Shown: positions 1-9,640 of the stretch, in pieces | Layout of the letters: each line of letters begins with the position of its first letter | Position numbering within the stretch: position 1 is the first letter of the stretch | DNA from: Lentzea xinjiangensis | GTDB taxonomy: Bacteria > Actinomycetota > Actinomycetes > Mycobacteriales > Pseudonocardiaceae | Assembly: GCF_900110955.1 (NCBI RefSeq) | Contig: NZ_FOFR01000002.1 | Span: 310,001 to 374,000, forward strand | Direction: 5' to 3' | Length of the DNA stretch: 64,000 nt | Notes under the pieces: model-generated | Database searches by the model: none | What the model was told of the DNA's origin: nothing | What the model saw: only the letters and a program-made list of their open reading frames with translations | Translations under genes and position numbers: made by a program

Positions 1-390
1 GTGCGAGCACCGGTCCCGTTCCTCGGCCGTCGGCTTGTTCTCCGGTGGCGCGCACCGCACGGGCGAGGCCATCCGCACGCCGCGCAGTTCCATGCCGTCG
101 TCGCGCGACCAGGCGTGCGGCTGGGAGGCCAGTCCCAACTCGTACAGCGCCCGGTAGAGGAAGTCCCCCGACGGGTCGCCGGTGAACATCCGCCCCGTCC
201 GGTTGCCGCCGTGCGCCGCGGGCGCGAGGCCCACGATGAGCAGCGAGGCGTCCATGGGGCCGAAGCCGGGAACTGGTCTGCCCCAGTAGTCCCAATCCTG
301 GAAGGCGGCGCGTTTCACCGACGCCGTGGACTCGCGCCACGCGACCAGGCGCGGGCACGCTCGGCAGGCCGTTATCCGCTCGTCGAGTTC
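1..390 (-). CDS. udgB: Uracil-DNA glycosylase, family 5 (UdgB), partial
   Basis: This is the N-terminal part of a UdgB-type uracil-DNA glycosylase; the gene runs off the left edge. The translation carries CRACPRLVAWRES, then WGRPVPGFG, then the family signature GLAPAAHGGNRTGRMFTGD and, near the edge, PVRCAPPENKPT. These match what I recall of mycobacterial Rv1259. The enzyme excises uracil and related damaged bases from DNA. The two cysteines of CRAC belong to the Fe-S cluster ligands of this family. The start cannot be fixed: no ATG, GTG or TTG lies in frame close upstream, and the first in-frame GTG (471-469) is inside the divergent carboxypeptidase gene. A frameshift or a non-standard start is possible. 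Confidence 0.85.
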
Positions 391-405
391 CGTAGTGTTG
401 CTCCC

Positions 406-1863
406 ATGTCCGAGGAGAAGACCGAAGAAAAGCCCGAGTCTCCGTCCGATGATCTGGTCACCACCCAGCACAGCATCACCGTCAAGGGCCGCGAGTTGAA
501 CTACACCGCGACCACCGGGCGTGTCGTGCTCAGGGAAGAGGTGATCAAGGACGGCGTGTTCGAGGGCCACAAGCCCAAGGCCGAGGTGTTCCTGACCGCC
601 TACACGCTCGACGGAGCGGACCCGTTGAAGCGGCCCGTGACGTTCGCGTTCAACGGTGGGCCGGGGTCGGCCAGCGTCTGGCTGCACATGGGGCTCCTCG
701 GGCCCCGCCGCGTGCTCAGCGGCGACGTCGGCGACCTGACCCCGCCGCCGTACGGGATCGCGGACAACGAGGAGACGCTGCTCGCCGAGAGCGACCTCGT
801 GTTCATCGACCCGGTGTCGACCGGGTTCTCCCGCGCCGCGCAGGGCGAGAAGCCCGGCAGCTTCCACGGCTACCAGCCCGACATCGACTCCATCGCCGAG
901 ATCATCCGGCTCTGGACCTCGCGCAACGGCCGGTGGATGTCGCCGAAGTTCCTCTGCGGCGAGTCGTACGGAACGCTGCGCGCGGCCGGTCTCGCCGAGC
1001 ACCTGCAGAAGAAGCACGGCATGTACCTCAACGGGCTCATGCTGATCTCCTCGGTGCTGGACTTCGCGACGCTGGAGTTCAACGAGGGCCACGACCTCGC
1101 CTACACGCTCTTCCTGCCGACGTACGCGGCCATCGCGCACTACCACGGCCTGCACGGCGACCGCCCGCTCGAGGAGGTGCTCGCCGAGGCGGAGGAGTTC
1201 GCGGTCCGCGACTACCCCTACGCCCTCGCGCGCGGCAACCGGCTGTCCGACGTGGAGCGGGCCGCAACGATCGAGAAGCTGGCGCGGCTCACCGGCCTGT
1301 CCGAGGAGTACGTGGACGCGGTCGACCTGCGCATCGAGCACATCCGGTTCTTCACCGAGCTGCTGCGCCGCGACCGCAGGACGGTCGGCCGCATCGACGG
1401 CCGCTTCACCGGCTGGGACACGGACTACGGCCGCGAGGGCATCTCCGCGGACCCGTCGATCGACGCGATCCTCGGCCCGTACTCGGCCACGCTCAACCAC
1501 TACCTGCACGCCGAGCTGGGCTACTCCAACGACCTGCCCTACGAGGTCCTCTCCCGGGTCATCGAGCAGTGGTCGTACAAGGAGTTCGAGGGCCGGCACG
1601 TCACGACCGCGGGCAAGCTGTCGGCGGCGATGCGGGCGAACCCGCACCTCAAGGTCCACGTCGCGTTCGGCTGGTACGACGGTGCCACGCCGTACTTCGC
1701 GGCCGAGCACCTGCTCGCGCACCTGCAGATCCCGAAGGAGCTGACGGCGAACATCGAGTCGGCCTACTACCCGGCCGGGCACATGATGTACGTCCACGAG
1801 CCCAGCAGGGTCAAGCAGTCCGAGGACCTCGCGAACTTCGTCCGGAGCTCGTCGAACACGTGA
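406..1863 (+). CDS. Peptidase S10 (serine carboxypeptidase-like)
   Basis: A 485-residue protein of the S10 carboxypeptidase family, alpha/beta hydrolases that remove C-terminal residues from peptides. Visible motifs are FAFNGGPGSASVW (oxyanion region), CGESYGT with the nucleophilic serine, and AGHMMY with the likely catalytic histidine near the C-terminus. No clear signal peptide is seen, so a cytoplasmic role is likely. The start at ATG 406 gives a sensible N-terminus (MSEEKTEEKPE); the reading frame stays open upstream only because the opposite strand encodes udgB. Its TGA overlaps the GTG of the acetyltransferase that follows, so the two are probably cotranscribed. The true substrate is unknown. 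Confidence 0.85.
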   Translation: MSEEKTEEKPESPSDDLVTTQHSITVKGRELNYTATTGRVVLREEVIKDGVFEGHKPKAEVFLTAYTLDGADPLKRPVTFAFNGGPGSASVWLHMGLLGPRRVLSGDVGDLTPPPYGIADNEETLLAESDLVFIDPVSTGFSRAAQGEKPGSFHGYQPDIDSIAEIIRLWTSRNGRWMSPKFLCGESYGTLRAAGLAEHLQKKHGMYLNGLMLISSVLDFATLEFNEGHDLAYTLFLPTYAAIAHYHGLHGDRPLEEVLAEAEEFAVRDYPYALARGNRLSDVERAATIEKLARLTGLSEEYVDAVDLRIEHIRFFTELLRRDRRTVGRIDGRFTGWDTDYGREGISADPSIDAILGPYSATLNHYLHAELGYSNDLPYEVLSRVIEQWSYKEFEGRHVTTAGKLSAAMRANPHLKVHVAFGWYDGATPYFAAEHLLAHLQIPKELTANIESAYYPAGHMMYVHEPSRVKQSEDLANFVRSSSNT

Positions 1864-2288
1864 TCCTCGACCTGTCCGACGACGCCGTCCTGCACGAGCT
1901 GTGGACGGTGCAGCGGCTCGCCTACGCCGTCGAGGCCGAGATCATCGGTTTCGACGGCATCCCGGCGCTGCACGAGACGCTCGACGAGCTCAGGGCCTCG
2001 GACGAGACCTTCCTCGGCAGCTACGACGAGGAAGGTCTCGTGGGCGCGGTGTCCTACCGGCTCGACGGGTCCACTGTGGACATCTGCCGGCTGGTGGTGC
2101 ACCCGCGGGCGCACCGGCGCGGCATCGCGACGAGGCTGCTCGACGCGCTGCCCGACGGGCCGCAGGTCGTGAGCACCGGCGCGAAGAACGAGCCCGCGCT
2201 GCGGCTGTACCGCAAGCGGGGGTTCGTGGAGACCGGCACGCGCGAGGTCGGTCCGGGCGTGCCGCTCACGGACCTCGCCCGGCGATGA
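1860..2288 (+). CDS. GNAT family N-acetyltransferase
   Basis: A 142-residue acetyltransferase starting at GTG 1860, which overlaps the stop of the carboxypeptidase gene (GTGA). The acetyl-CoA binding motif A reads VVHPRAHRRGIATRLL, followed by NEPALRLYRKRGFVETG, the usual motif B with its aromatic residue. It is the middle gene of a translationally coupled set of three, since its stop overlaps the ATG of the kinase-like gene downstream. The substrate cannot be told from sequence; protein, amine or antibiotic are all possible. Confidence 0.82.
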   Translation: MILDLSDDAVLHELWTVQRLAYAVEAEIIGFDGIPALHETLDELRASDETFLGSYDEEGLVGAVSYRLDGSTVDICRLVVHPRAHRRGIATRLLDALPDGPQVVSTGAKNEPALRLYRKRGFVETGTREVGPGVPLTDLARR

Positions 2289-2845
2289 TCATCTTTCTGA
2301 ACGGGACGTCCAGCTCCGGCAAGTCGAGCATCGCGCGGGAGCTGCTCGAGGAGCTGGACACCCCGTACTTCCACATGAGCGTGGACGCGTTCGGCGCCAT
2401 GCGCGCCGTCGGGCGGACGCTGGAGCTCGACGGCCCCGCGCAGCGCGAAGTCCTGCGCCGCACCAGGGCCGGGTTCCACCGCGCCGTCGCGGGCATGGCC
2501 CTGGCGGGCAACGACGTCGTGGTGGACCACGTGCTGAGCGAGCCGTGGCGGCTGCGGGACTGCCTCGACGTCCTGGAGGGCCTCGACGTCGTGCTCGTGG
2601 GCGTGCACTGCCCTCCGGAAGAGCTGGAGAGGCGCGAACGGGCGCGGGGTGACCGGACGCCGGGGCACGCGGCGGCGCAGCTGAGGAGCGTCCACGAGCA
2701 CGGTCTCTACGACTTCGAGGTCGACACCGGCCGGAACAGCCCGCGGGAGTGCGCGCGGGCCATCAAGCGGTTCATCAGCCGGCCGGTGACGAGAAGGGCC
2801 TTCGACGAGCTGAGGGGCCGCGCCCGCGGGCACGACCCCTCGTAG
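2285..2845 (+). CDS. Chloramphenicol 3-O-phosphotransferase-like P-loop protein
   Basis: A 186-residue P-loop kinase of the chloramphenicol phosphotransferase (CPT) family. The Walker A motif GTSSSGKSS is at residues 7-15. The acidic residue in MSVDAFG (about Asp34) is placed like the catalytic Asp of the Streptomyces venezuelae enzyme. VVDHVL and GVHCPPEELERRERARGDR are also typical of the family. CPT inactivates chloramphenicol by phosphorylating its primary hydroxyl, but many homologues have unknown substrates. The ATG overlaps the upstream stop (ATGA), so it is the last gene of the three-gene set. Resistance activity is inferred from family only. Confidence 0.8.
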   Translation: MIIFLNGTSSSGKSSIARELLEELDTPYFHMSVDAFGAMRAVGRTLELDGPAQREVLRRTRAGFHRAVAGMALAGNDVVVDHVLSEPWRLRDCLDVLEGLDVVLVGVHCPPEELERRERARGDRTPGHAAAQLRSVHEHGLYDFEVDTGRNSPRECARAIKRFISRPVTRRAFDELRGRARGHDPS

Positions 2846-2859
2846 AGCTGACGACCCGG

Positions 2860-3855
2860 TCAGACGACCGCGCGCTCCTCGGCGAAGTGGCACGCCGCGG
2901 GGTGGCCCCCGTTGCGCGGCACCAGCTCCGGCACCTCCGTCGCGCAGATGTCCTGCGCCTTCCAGCACCGCGTGCGGAACCGGCAGCCCGACGGCGGGTC
3001 GATCGGCGACGGCACGTCACCCGTCAGGCGGATGACGTCGCGCCGGCCGCGCTGGGTCGGGTCCGGCACCGGCACGGCGGACAGCAGCGCCTGCGTGTAC
3101 GGGTGCATCGGGCGCTCGTAGATGTCGTCCTCGGTGCCGATCTCCACGATCTTGCCGAGGTACATCACCGCGACGCGGTCCGACAGGTGCCGCACGACGG
3201 ACAGGTCGTGCGCGATGAACACGTACGACAGGCCCATCTCGGTCTGCAGGTCACCCAGCAGGTTCATGACCTGCGCCTGGATCGAGACGTCGAGCGCCGA
3301 CACCGGCTCGTCGCACACGATCACCTTGGGCTTGAGCGCCAGCGCGCGGGCGATGCCGATGCGCTGGCGCTGACCGCCGGAGAACTGGTGCGGGTACCGG
3401 TTGATGTGCTCCGGGTTGAGACCGACGATCTCCAGCAGCTCCTGGACCTTGCGCCGCCGGTCGCCCTTCGGCGCCACCTCGGTGTGGATCTCGTAGGGCT
3501 CGCCGACGATGTCGCCGACCGTCATGCGCGGGTTCAGCGACGTGTACGGGTCCTGCAGCACGATCTGGATGTCGCGGCGCAGCTTGCGCAGCTCCGCGCC
3601 CTTCATCGCGAACATGTCGCGGCCCTCGAAGCGGGCCGTGCCCGACGTCGGCGGCTCCAGGCGCATCAGCACCTGGGCCAGGGTGGACTTGCCGCAGCCG
3701 GACTCGCCCACCACGCCCAGCGTCTCGCCCTTGTTCAGCGAGAACGAGACGCCGTCGACGGCCTTGACGTGGCCCACGGTGCGCTTGAACAGCACGCCGA
3801 CGCGGACCGGGAAGTGCTTGACGAGGTTCTCGACCTCGAGGATCGGCTCAGCCAC
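2860..3855 (-). CDS. Peptide ABC transporter ATP-binding protein (OppF/DppF type)
   Basis: The second ATPase of a dipeptide/oligopeptide importer, 331 residues. Walker A is [11 protein letters not shown], the signature is SGGQRQRIG, and Walker B/D-loop is [12 protein letters not shown]. The C-terminal oligopeptide-transporter extension holds [14 protein letters not shown], the cysteine-rich motif that binds an Fe-S cluster in related proteins. It starts at GTG 3855 and overlaps the partner ATPase gene by 8 bases. It is the last gene of the five-gene operon and pairs with the OppD-type subunit to drive uptake. Confidence 0.93.
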   Translation of the reverse strand: MAEPILEVENLVKHFPVRVGVLFKRTVGHVKAVDGVSFSLNKGETLGVVGESGCGKSTLAQVLMRLEPPTSGTARFEGRDMFAMKGAELRKLRRDIQIVLQDPYTSLNPRMTVGDIVGEPYEIHTEVAPKGDRRRKVQELLEIVGLNPEHINRYPHQFSGGQRQRIGIARALALKPKVIVCDEPVSALDVSIQAQVMNLLGDLQTEMGLSYVFIAHDLSVVRHLSDRVAVMYLGKIVEIGTEDDIYERPMHPYTQALLSAVPVPDPTQRGRRDVIRLTGDVPSPIDPPSGCRFRTRCWKAQDICATEVPELVPRNGGHPAACHFAEERAVV

Positions 3856-4834
3856 GAGCGACGACCTCCTCCGCGATGTGGCACCGGCTGGTGCGGCCCA
3901 TGCCGAGGTTGTGCACGGCGGGAACCTCGGTGGGGCAACGGTCGAACGCCCGCGGGCAGCGCGGGTGGAACGGGCACCCCGACGGGATGTTGGTGAGCGA
4001 CGGCGGCAGGCCCTTGATCGTCTTGAGCTCCTGGCCCTTCTGGTCGAGCCTGGGCAGGGACTCGAGCAGCGACTCGGTGTACGGGTGGCCCGGCGCGCGG
4101 AACAGCTCGTAGACGTCGGCGTGCTCGACGATGCGGCCCGCGTACATGACCGAGATCCGGTCCGCGACGTCAGCGACCACGCCGAGGTCGTGGGTGATCA
4201 GGATCATGCCCATGTCGCGTTCTTTCTGGATCTCCGCCAGCAGGTCCATGATCTGGGCCTGCACGGTGACGTCCAGCGCGGTCGTGGGCTCGTCCGCGAT
4301 CAGCAGCTCCGGGTCGAGCGCCAGCGACATCGCGATCATCGCGCGCTGCCGCATACCGCCGGAGAACTGGTGCGGGTAGTCGCTGACCCGGCCCTTGGCG
4401 TTCGGGATCTTGACCTGGTCGAGCAGCTCGACCGCGCGCTTGCGGGCGTCCGCCTTGGACATCCCGCGGCGCACGCGGAGCTGCTCCTCGATCTGGAACC
4501 CGACCGTGAACACGGGGTTCAGCGCCGAGAGGGCGTCCTGGAAGATCATGGCGATGCCCTCGCCACGGACGTCGCGGCGCTCGTCGGCCGACTTGGTCAG
4601 CAGGTCCTCACCGCGGAACTTGATCGTGCCCTTGGTGATGAACGCCGGCGGCATGTCCAGGATGCCCATGATCGTCTGCGCGGTCACGGACTTGCCGGAG
4701 CCGGACTCACCCAGCACGGCAAGGGTTTCCCCGGCGGAGACATGGTAGGACACGCCGTTGAGCACCTTCGCGACACCGTCGCGGGTGCGGAATTCCACGT
4801 GGAGATCCTCGACCTCCAGCAATGGCTGAGTCAC
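3848..4834 (-). CDS. Peptide ABC transporter ATP-binding protein (OppD/DppD type)
   Basis: The first ATPase of the peptide importer, 328 residues. Walker A is [12 protein letters not shown], the signature [11 protein letters not shown] and Walker [13 protein letters not shown]. The C-terminal OppC_N-type extension carries [14 protein letters not shown]. The start is GTG 4834, with GGGGAGA about six bases upstream. It lies 10 bases after the permease gene and overlaps the following ATPase gene, which fits one transcript and a heterodimeric ATPase. Confidence 0.93.
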   Translation of the reverse strand: MTQPLLEVEDLHVEFRTRDGVAKVLNGVSYHVSAGETLAVLGESGSGKSVTAQTIMGILDMPPAFITKGTIKFRGEDLLTKSADERRDVRGEGIAMIFQDALSALNPVFTVGFQIEEQLRVRRGMSKADARKRAVELLDQVKIPNAKGRVSDYPHQFSGGMRQRAMIAMSLALDPELLIADEPTTALDVTVQAQIMDLLAEIQKERDMGMILITHDLGVVADVADRISVMYAGRIVEHADVYELFRAPGHPYTESLLESLPRLDQKGQELKTIKGLPPSLTNIPSGCPFHPRCPRAFDRCPTEVPAVHNLGMGRTSRCHIAEEVVARG

Positions 4835-4844
4835 AAGATCTCCC

Positions 4845-5819
4845 CTATCGGGACTTGGGGTCGAGTGCGTCGCGCACGGCGTCGCCGAGCATGACGAAGG
4901 CCAGCACGGTGATCGTGACGAAGCCTGCGGGGAACAGCAGCATGTGCGGTGCCGACTGGAAGTAGTCGCGGGACTCCGAGATCATCACGCCCCACGACAC
5001 GACCGGCGGGCGCAGGCCGATGCCGAGGAACGCGAGCGTCGCCTCGGCGCCGATGAAGGCGCCCAGGGCGATCGTGGCGTACACCAGCACGGGGGCCAGG
5101 GTGTTCGGCAGCAGGTGCCGGAACACGATCCGCAGCGGCGAGGCACCGAGACCGCGTGCGGCACGCACGTAGTCCTGCTGCTTCGCCACGAGCGTCGCGG
5201 ACCGCATGATGCGCATCGCCACCGGCCACGACAGCACCGCGATGGAGAGCACCACCTGGGTGATGATCCGGACCACGCCGGGGTTCTCGGTCGGCGCGTT
5301 GAGCGTCGTGAGGATGACGATCGCGCCGAGCACGAACGGCACGCCGGCGAAGATGTCGCCGAACCGCGAGAGCAGGCTGTCGATCCACGTCTTCGCGTAG
5401 CCCGCGATGATGCCGATGATCGCGCCGATCAGCACGGTCAGCAGCGTCGAGAACAACCCGACCAGCAGCGACGCGCGGGCGCCGTGCATGGCGCGGGCGT
5501 AGACGTCGTAGCCCTGCAGGTCGTAGCCGAACCACGCGTCACCGGACGGCGGCGCGAGCGACTTGTCGAGGTTCGCGGCACGGGGGTCGACCGACGTGAA
5601 CAGCGTCGGCCAGATCGCCATCAGCACGACGACCGCGATGATCACCAACGAGATGATGAACGTGGGCTTGCGCCGCAGCTCGCCCCACGCGTCGCTCCAG
5701 AGCGAGCGGGGCTTGCGCTGCTTCTGCGACGAGTCGTCGACGTGGCTGAGCTGGTCGACGCCGGCCGCCGCGGACGCCTCGAGTCCGGCTCCACCGGACA
5801 CGGATCCTGGGTCACTCAT
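4845..5819 (-). CDS. Peptide ABC transporter permease (OppC/DppC type)
   Basis: A 324-residue inner-membrane permease with an N-terminal cytoplasmic tail of about 45 residues and six predicted membrane segments. The coupling (EAA) loop reads RAARGLGASPLRIVFRHLLP, which contacts the ATPases. The N-terminal OppC_N-like segment (WGELRRKPTFIISL) is present. It overlaps the upstream permease gene by 8 bases. With that partner it forms the transmembrane channel. Confidence 0.93.
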   Translation of the reverse strand: MSDPGSVSGGAGLEASAAAGVDQLSHVDDSSQKQRKPRSLWSDAWGELRRKPTFIISLVIIAVVVLMAIWPTLFTSVDPRAANLDKSLAPPSGDAWFGYDLQGYDVYARAMHGARASLLVGLFSTLLTVLIGAIIGIIAGYAKTWIDSLLSRFGDIFAGVPFVLGAIVILTTLNAPTENPGVVRIITQVVLSIAVLSWPVAMRIMRSATLVAKQQDYVRAARGLGASPLRIVFRHLLPNTLAPVLVYATIALGAFIGAEATLAFLGIGLRPPVVSWGVMISESRDYFQSAPHMLLFPAGFVTITVLAFVMLGDAVRDALDPKSR

Positions 5820-6741
5820 AGCGAATCCTCGGGTCGAGAACGGCGTACAGGAGGTCGACGAGCAGGCTCATCAGCAGGTACACGAGCACCAGCAGGGTCA
5901 CGATGCCCGTGACCATGACGCCTTCCTTCTCCTGGATGCCGCGGAAGATCAGGCCGCCGATGCCGTTGATGTTGAACACGCCCTCGGTGACGATCGCGCC
6001 GCCCAGGAGGCTGCCGAGGTCGGTGCCGAGGAACGTGATCACCGGGATCAGCGAGTTGCGCAGCAGGTGGACGCCGACGACGCGGGTCGTGGGCTGGCCC
6101 TTCGCGATCGCGGTGCGCACGTAGTCCGCGCGGCGGTTCTCCACGATGCTCGTGCGGGTCAGCCTGGCCACGTAGGCCATCGAGAGGCTGCCGAGCACGA
6201 AGCCGGGCAGGATCAGCTCGCCGATCGAGGGGTCCGAGCTGACCGAGGTGTCGATCCAGTCGAAGCCCTGCGGGCCGAGGTAGAGCCGCAGCACGAAACC
6301 GGTGACGAACACCGGCAGCGAGATCAGGAACAGGGTCGAGACCAGGACCAGGTTGTCCAGGAAGCCCTGCTTGCGCAGACCGGTCAGCACGCCGGCGGTG
6401 ATGCCGATGAGCGCCTCGATGATCAGCGCGATGATGCCCATCTTCAGCGTGATGGGCCACGACGTGGCGATCTGCTCGCCGACGGAGACGCCGTTGAACG
6501 TGGTGCCGAAGTCACCGGTGAGCAGGTTGCCCAGGTACTTGAAGTACTGGATCAGCAGCGGGTCGTTGAGGTTGAGCTTCTCGCTCATCTCCGCGATGTA
6601 GGACGGATCGCACGGCCGCTGACCGCACTTGCCCGCGAAGGGGTCCTGCGGGATCGCCCACACCAGGGCGTAGATCAGAAAGGTGGTCCCCAGGAAGACC
6701 GGTATCAGCTGCAGCAGACGGCGCAGCACATAGCGACCCAT
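5812..6741 (-). CDS. Peptide ABC transporter permease (OppB/DppB type)
   Basis: A 309-residue permease beginning MGRYVLRRLLQLIPVFLG, the standard start of the DppB/OppB family. ATG 6741 is chosen because AAGGAG lies about eight bases upstream; a longer reading frame adds only a low-complexity Arg-rich segment. The coupling loop is RTAIAKGQPTTRVVGVHLLR. The external loop between the first membrane segments includes two cysteines (GKCGQRPCDP), which is common in actinobacterial members. It is the second gene of the operon, about 145 bases after the binding-protein gene. Confidence 0.92.
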   Translation of the reverse strand: MGRYVLRRLLQLIPVFLGTTFLIYALVWAIPQDPFAGKCGQRPCDPSYIAEMSEKLNLNDPLLIQYFKYLGNLLTGDFGTTFNGVSVGEQIATSWPITLKMGIIALIIEALIGITAGVLTGLRKQGFLDNLVLVSTLFLISLPVFVTGFVLRLYLGPQGFDWIDTSVSSDPSIGELILPGFVLGSLSMAYVARLTRTSIVENRRADYVRTAIAKGQPTTRVVGVHLLRNSLIPVITFLGTDLGSLLGGAIVTEGVFNINGIGGLIFRGIQEKEGVMVTGIVTLLVLVYLLMSLLVDLLYAVLDPRIRYE

Positions 6742-6885
6742 GAGGTCGGCTCCTTGCGTGGTGGGGGGCGCCTGACCCCGAGTCCGAACACCCCTCCGGC
6801 CCCGCGTCCGCAACGCTTGGCGGGCGCGAGGCCGGAGAGTTCACTGCTCAGAGATCACTCGTGGATCAGACGTGCGCTTCGGCTG

Positions 6886-8514
6886 TCAGCTCTTCGCCGC
6901 GACGCGGAAGGCCGCGAGCTCGGCGTCACGGGTGAACGTGAGCTTGGCGGCGAGGAGGTTCTTCGACCGAGCGCCGATGCCCTTCTCGTTCCAGGTCGGG
7001 ATGGACGGCATGTCCTTCGCGATCAGGTCCTCCGCCTGCTGGTACAGCTTGATGGCCTCGTCCTCGTTCGCGGTGCCGTCCGCCTTCTCCAGGAGGGCGT
7101 CGACCGCCGGGTTCGAGTAGTTCGAGTCGTTCGAGGAACCACCGGTGCGGTACAGCGGGTTGAGGAAGTTCTCGATCGACGGGTAGTCGGCCGACCAGTC
7201 CGAACGGCTCATGCCGGTCAGCTGCTTGCCGTCGACGATCTGGCGGAACGCACCGAAGTTGGTGGCGCCGACGAACTCGCACTCGACACCCAGCGCCTGC
7301 TTGATGCTGTTGCACGCCGCCTCGAGCGGCTCCTTGCGGCCACCGTCCTGGTTGGACTGGATGGTGAGCTTGCCGGTGAAGCCGGACTCCTGGAAGAGCT
7401 GCTTCGCCTTCTCCGGGTTGTACGTGCAGTACTCGCCGCAGATGCCCTTGCGGTAGCCCTTGATGCCGGGCGAGACCCAGCCGTCGGACGGCACGTAGGA
7501 GCCGGCCAGCACGGTCTTGGTGATCTGCTCGCGGTTGATGGCCATCGAGACGGCCTGGCGGAGCTTCACGTTGTCCTTGAACGCCGGGATGTAGTACGGC
7601 AGGGCGATGGCGCTCTGGCCCAGCAGGTTGGCGTTCAGGACCTGGTCACCGAGGTCGGCCTTGTACTTCTCGCCGACCTTGGCCGACGGCGGCAGGGCCT
7701 CCATGAAGTCCAGCTTGCCCGCGACCAGGTCCTGGTACGCGGTCTCCTGGCTGGAGTAGATCTTCACGTCGAGGGTCTTGAAGTGGACCTTGTCCTCGAG
7801 CTTGTAGTCGTCGAAGCGCTCGAGCTTGATGAGCGCGTTCGGCGTGCGGGAGACGAACTTCAGCGGCCCGTTGCCGATCGGCTTGGCCTCGAACGCCTTG
7901 GGGTCCGCGAAGAACGCGTCCGGCAGCGGCGAGAACGGCTGGTAGCCGAGCATGATCGGGAAGACCGAGTTCGGCGCGCTGAGCGTCACCTCGAGCTCGG
8001 TGTCGCTGACCACCTTGAGGCCGGACATCTTGTCCGTGGCCGGCTTCGCGTTCTCGTCAGCGGGGTGCACGTCCTTGAAGCCGGCGATCGGCGACATGAA
8101 CGAACCGGCCTGCTGGGCGTTCGGCGCGTAAGCGGCGTAGTTCCACGCGTCGACGAAGTTCTTCGCCTTGACGTCGGTGCCGTCGTGGAACTTCTGGCCC
8201 GGCTTGAGCTTGATCTTGTAGACCTTGGCGTCGCTCGACTCGATCGACTCCGCGGCCAGGTTGTACGTGGCGCCGTCCTCGGCCTTGTAACCGACCAGAC
8301 GCGTGAACAGGGCGTCGGTGATCTTGCCGCCGCCCGCCTCCGTCGTGTTGGCCGGGAACAGCGTGCTCTTCGGCTCGGTGCCGTAGATCGACACGGTGCC
8401 TTCCGGGTCTTCCTTGCCCGCCGCGGTGGAACCGCCCCCACCGCCGCCGCACGCGCCGAGCGTCATGGCCAGCACGGCTGGCAATGCCACCCACGCAACC
8501 CGTGATCGCGACAT
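6886..8514 (-). CDS. Peptide ABC transporter substrate-binding lipoprotein
   Basis: A 542-residue extracellular solute-binding protein of family 5 (DppA/OppA). The N-terminus MSRSRVAWVALPAVLAMTLG ends in a lipobox-like LGACGGGG, so it is probably a lipoprotein anchored to the outer face of the membrane. The family features LVGYKAEDG, KLKPGQKFHDGTDVKAKNF, GNGPLKF and VSMAINREQI are visible. The start at ATG 8514 has GGGAGAGA just upstream. It is the first gene of the operon and delivers peptides to the permease pair. The specificity, dipeptide or oligopeptide, cannot be read from sequence. Confidence 0.93.
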   Translation of the reverse strand: MSRSRVAWVALPAVLAMTLGACGGGGGGSTAAGKEDPEGTVSIYGTEPKSTLFPANTTEAGGGKITDALFTRLVGYKAEDGATYNLAAESIESSDAKVYKIKLKPGQKFHDGTDVKAKNFVDAWNYAAYAPNAQQAGSFMSPIAGFKDVHPADENAKPATDKMSGLKVVSDTELEVTLSAPNSVFPIMLGYQPFSPLPDAFFADPKAFEAKPIGNGPLKFVSRTPNALIKLERFDDYKLEDKVHFKTLDVKIYSSQETAYQDLVAGKLDFMEALPPSAKVGEKYKADLGDQVLNANLLGQSAIALPYYIPAFKDNVKLRQAVSMAINREQITKTVLAGSYVPSDGWVSPGIKGYRKGICGEYCTYNPEKAKQLFQESGFTGKLTIQSNQDGGRKEPLEAACNSIKQALGVECEFVGATNFGAFRQIVDGKQLTGMSRSDWSADYPSIENFLNPLYRTGGSSNDSNYSNPAVDALLEKADGTANEDEAIKLYQQAEDLIAKDMPSIPTWNEKGIGARSKNLLAAKLTFTRDAELAAFRVAAKS

Positions 8515-8690
8515 CAGTCTCTCCCGCCTTTCCCCGGCGCCGCCGCAGAAATTGCGGGCGCGCGCCTCCCCGGGAGGTCTCGTCCACCTCCCAAAACGTG
8601 AGAGGACGTTAACCGGGGCGTCCAGGAGTACGCGCACCGAAAGCGGTCACAAACTCGTCACGATCACCTCAAGTCGACCTTAATTCGACT

Positions 8691-9632
8691 CTAGACCAGC
8701 GAAAACGCGATGCCGTCGAGGATGTCGTGCTCACTGCACACGAGCGTGCGAATACCCGCGCGATTCTCCAGCTCCTCGGCAATCGCGCGCAGAACCACCG
8801 CTCCACCGCAGATCACGTCCACCCGGCCGGGGTGCATGGCCCCGAGCGAGGCACGCTCATCATGCGTCATGGAGAGGATACGGTCGGTGATTTCCCGAAC
8901 ATTGTCAAGTGTGATGCGGCTGAGGTGAATGGCCTCGCTGTTGTACACCTCCAGGCCCTGGACCAGCGCTGACAACGTCGTGACGGTGCCGGCGACGCCG
9001 ATCCACGTCCTGGTCTTCTCGACCGGCACGATTTCGAACGCTTTCTCGATCGCCGCGCGCGCAAACGCTTCCGCGCGCTCGATCTCGTCCTGGAGCGGCG
9101 GGTCGGAGTGGAGGAACCGCTCGGTCAGCCGCACGCAACCGATGTCCACCGACCGCGCGGCCTCGACCTCCGTGCCGACGCCGAGGACGAACTCGGTGGA
9201 ACCACCACCCAGATCGGTGACGAGGAACGGTCCCTCGTCCGCGTCGAGGTCGGCCACCGCGCCGAGGTAGGACAGCCTCGCCTCCTCGTCGCCGGTGATC
9301 ACCTCCGCAGGCGCGCCGAGGACCGCCTCGGTCATCCCGAAGAACTCGTCGCGGTTGCTCGCGTCCCGCGTGGCACTCGTCGCGACCATCCGCGCGGTCT
9401 CGACGCCCTTGCGCTGCATCGTGCGCGCGTAGTCGAGGAGGGCCTCCCTGGTCCGCCGGATCGCGTCGGGGTGCAGCCGCCCGGTCGCGTCCACCCCCTG
9501 CCCGAGGCGCACGACCCTCATCTCCCGGTGGACGTCCCGCAGCCACGCGGTGCCGTCCTCGCGCCTGGTGACGTCGGCCACCAGCAGCCGGATCGAGTTG
9601 GTCCCGCAGTCGATGGCCGCAACCCGCGACAT
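8691..9632 (-). CDS. ppx: Exopolyphosphatase / pppGpp phosphatase family (Ppx/GppA)
   Basis: A 313-residue Ppx/GppA protein, the short actinobacterial form that contains only the catalytic actin-like fold. The phosphate-1 loop is AAIDCGTNSIRLLV and the phosphate-2 loop is TDLGGGSTEF; GVAGTVTTLSAL and CGGAVVLRAIA complete the nucleotide fold. It corresponds to M. tuberculosis Rv1026 (ppx2) and lies at the end of the eno-ftsB-DUF501 neighbourhood, although other genes have been inserted here. The family hydrolyses terminal phosphate from polyphosphate or converts pppGpp to ppGpp. Confidence 0.9.
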   Translation of the reverse strand: MSRVAAIDCGTNSIRLLVADVTRREDGTAWLRDVHREMRVVRLGQGVDATGRLHPDAIRRTREALLDYARTMQRKGVETARMVATSATRDASNRDEFFGMTEAVLGAPAEVITGDEEARLSYLGAVADLDADEGPFLVTDLGGGSTEFVLGVGTEVEAARSVDIGCVRLTERFLHSDPPLQDEIERAEAFARAAIEKAFEIVPVEKTRTWIGVAGTVTTLSALVQGLEVYNSEAIHLSRITLDNVREITDRILSMTHDERASLGAMHPGRVDVICGGAVVLRAIAEELENRAGIRTLVCSEHDILDGIAFSLV

Positions 9633-9640
9633 GATCACTC

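Noticed and set aside
5563-8505. 980-codon plus-strand frame opposite the peptide transporter operon
   Set aside because: It is antisense to three clear transporter genes and has no family features.
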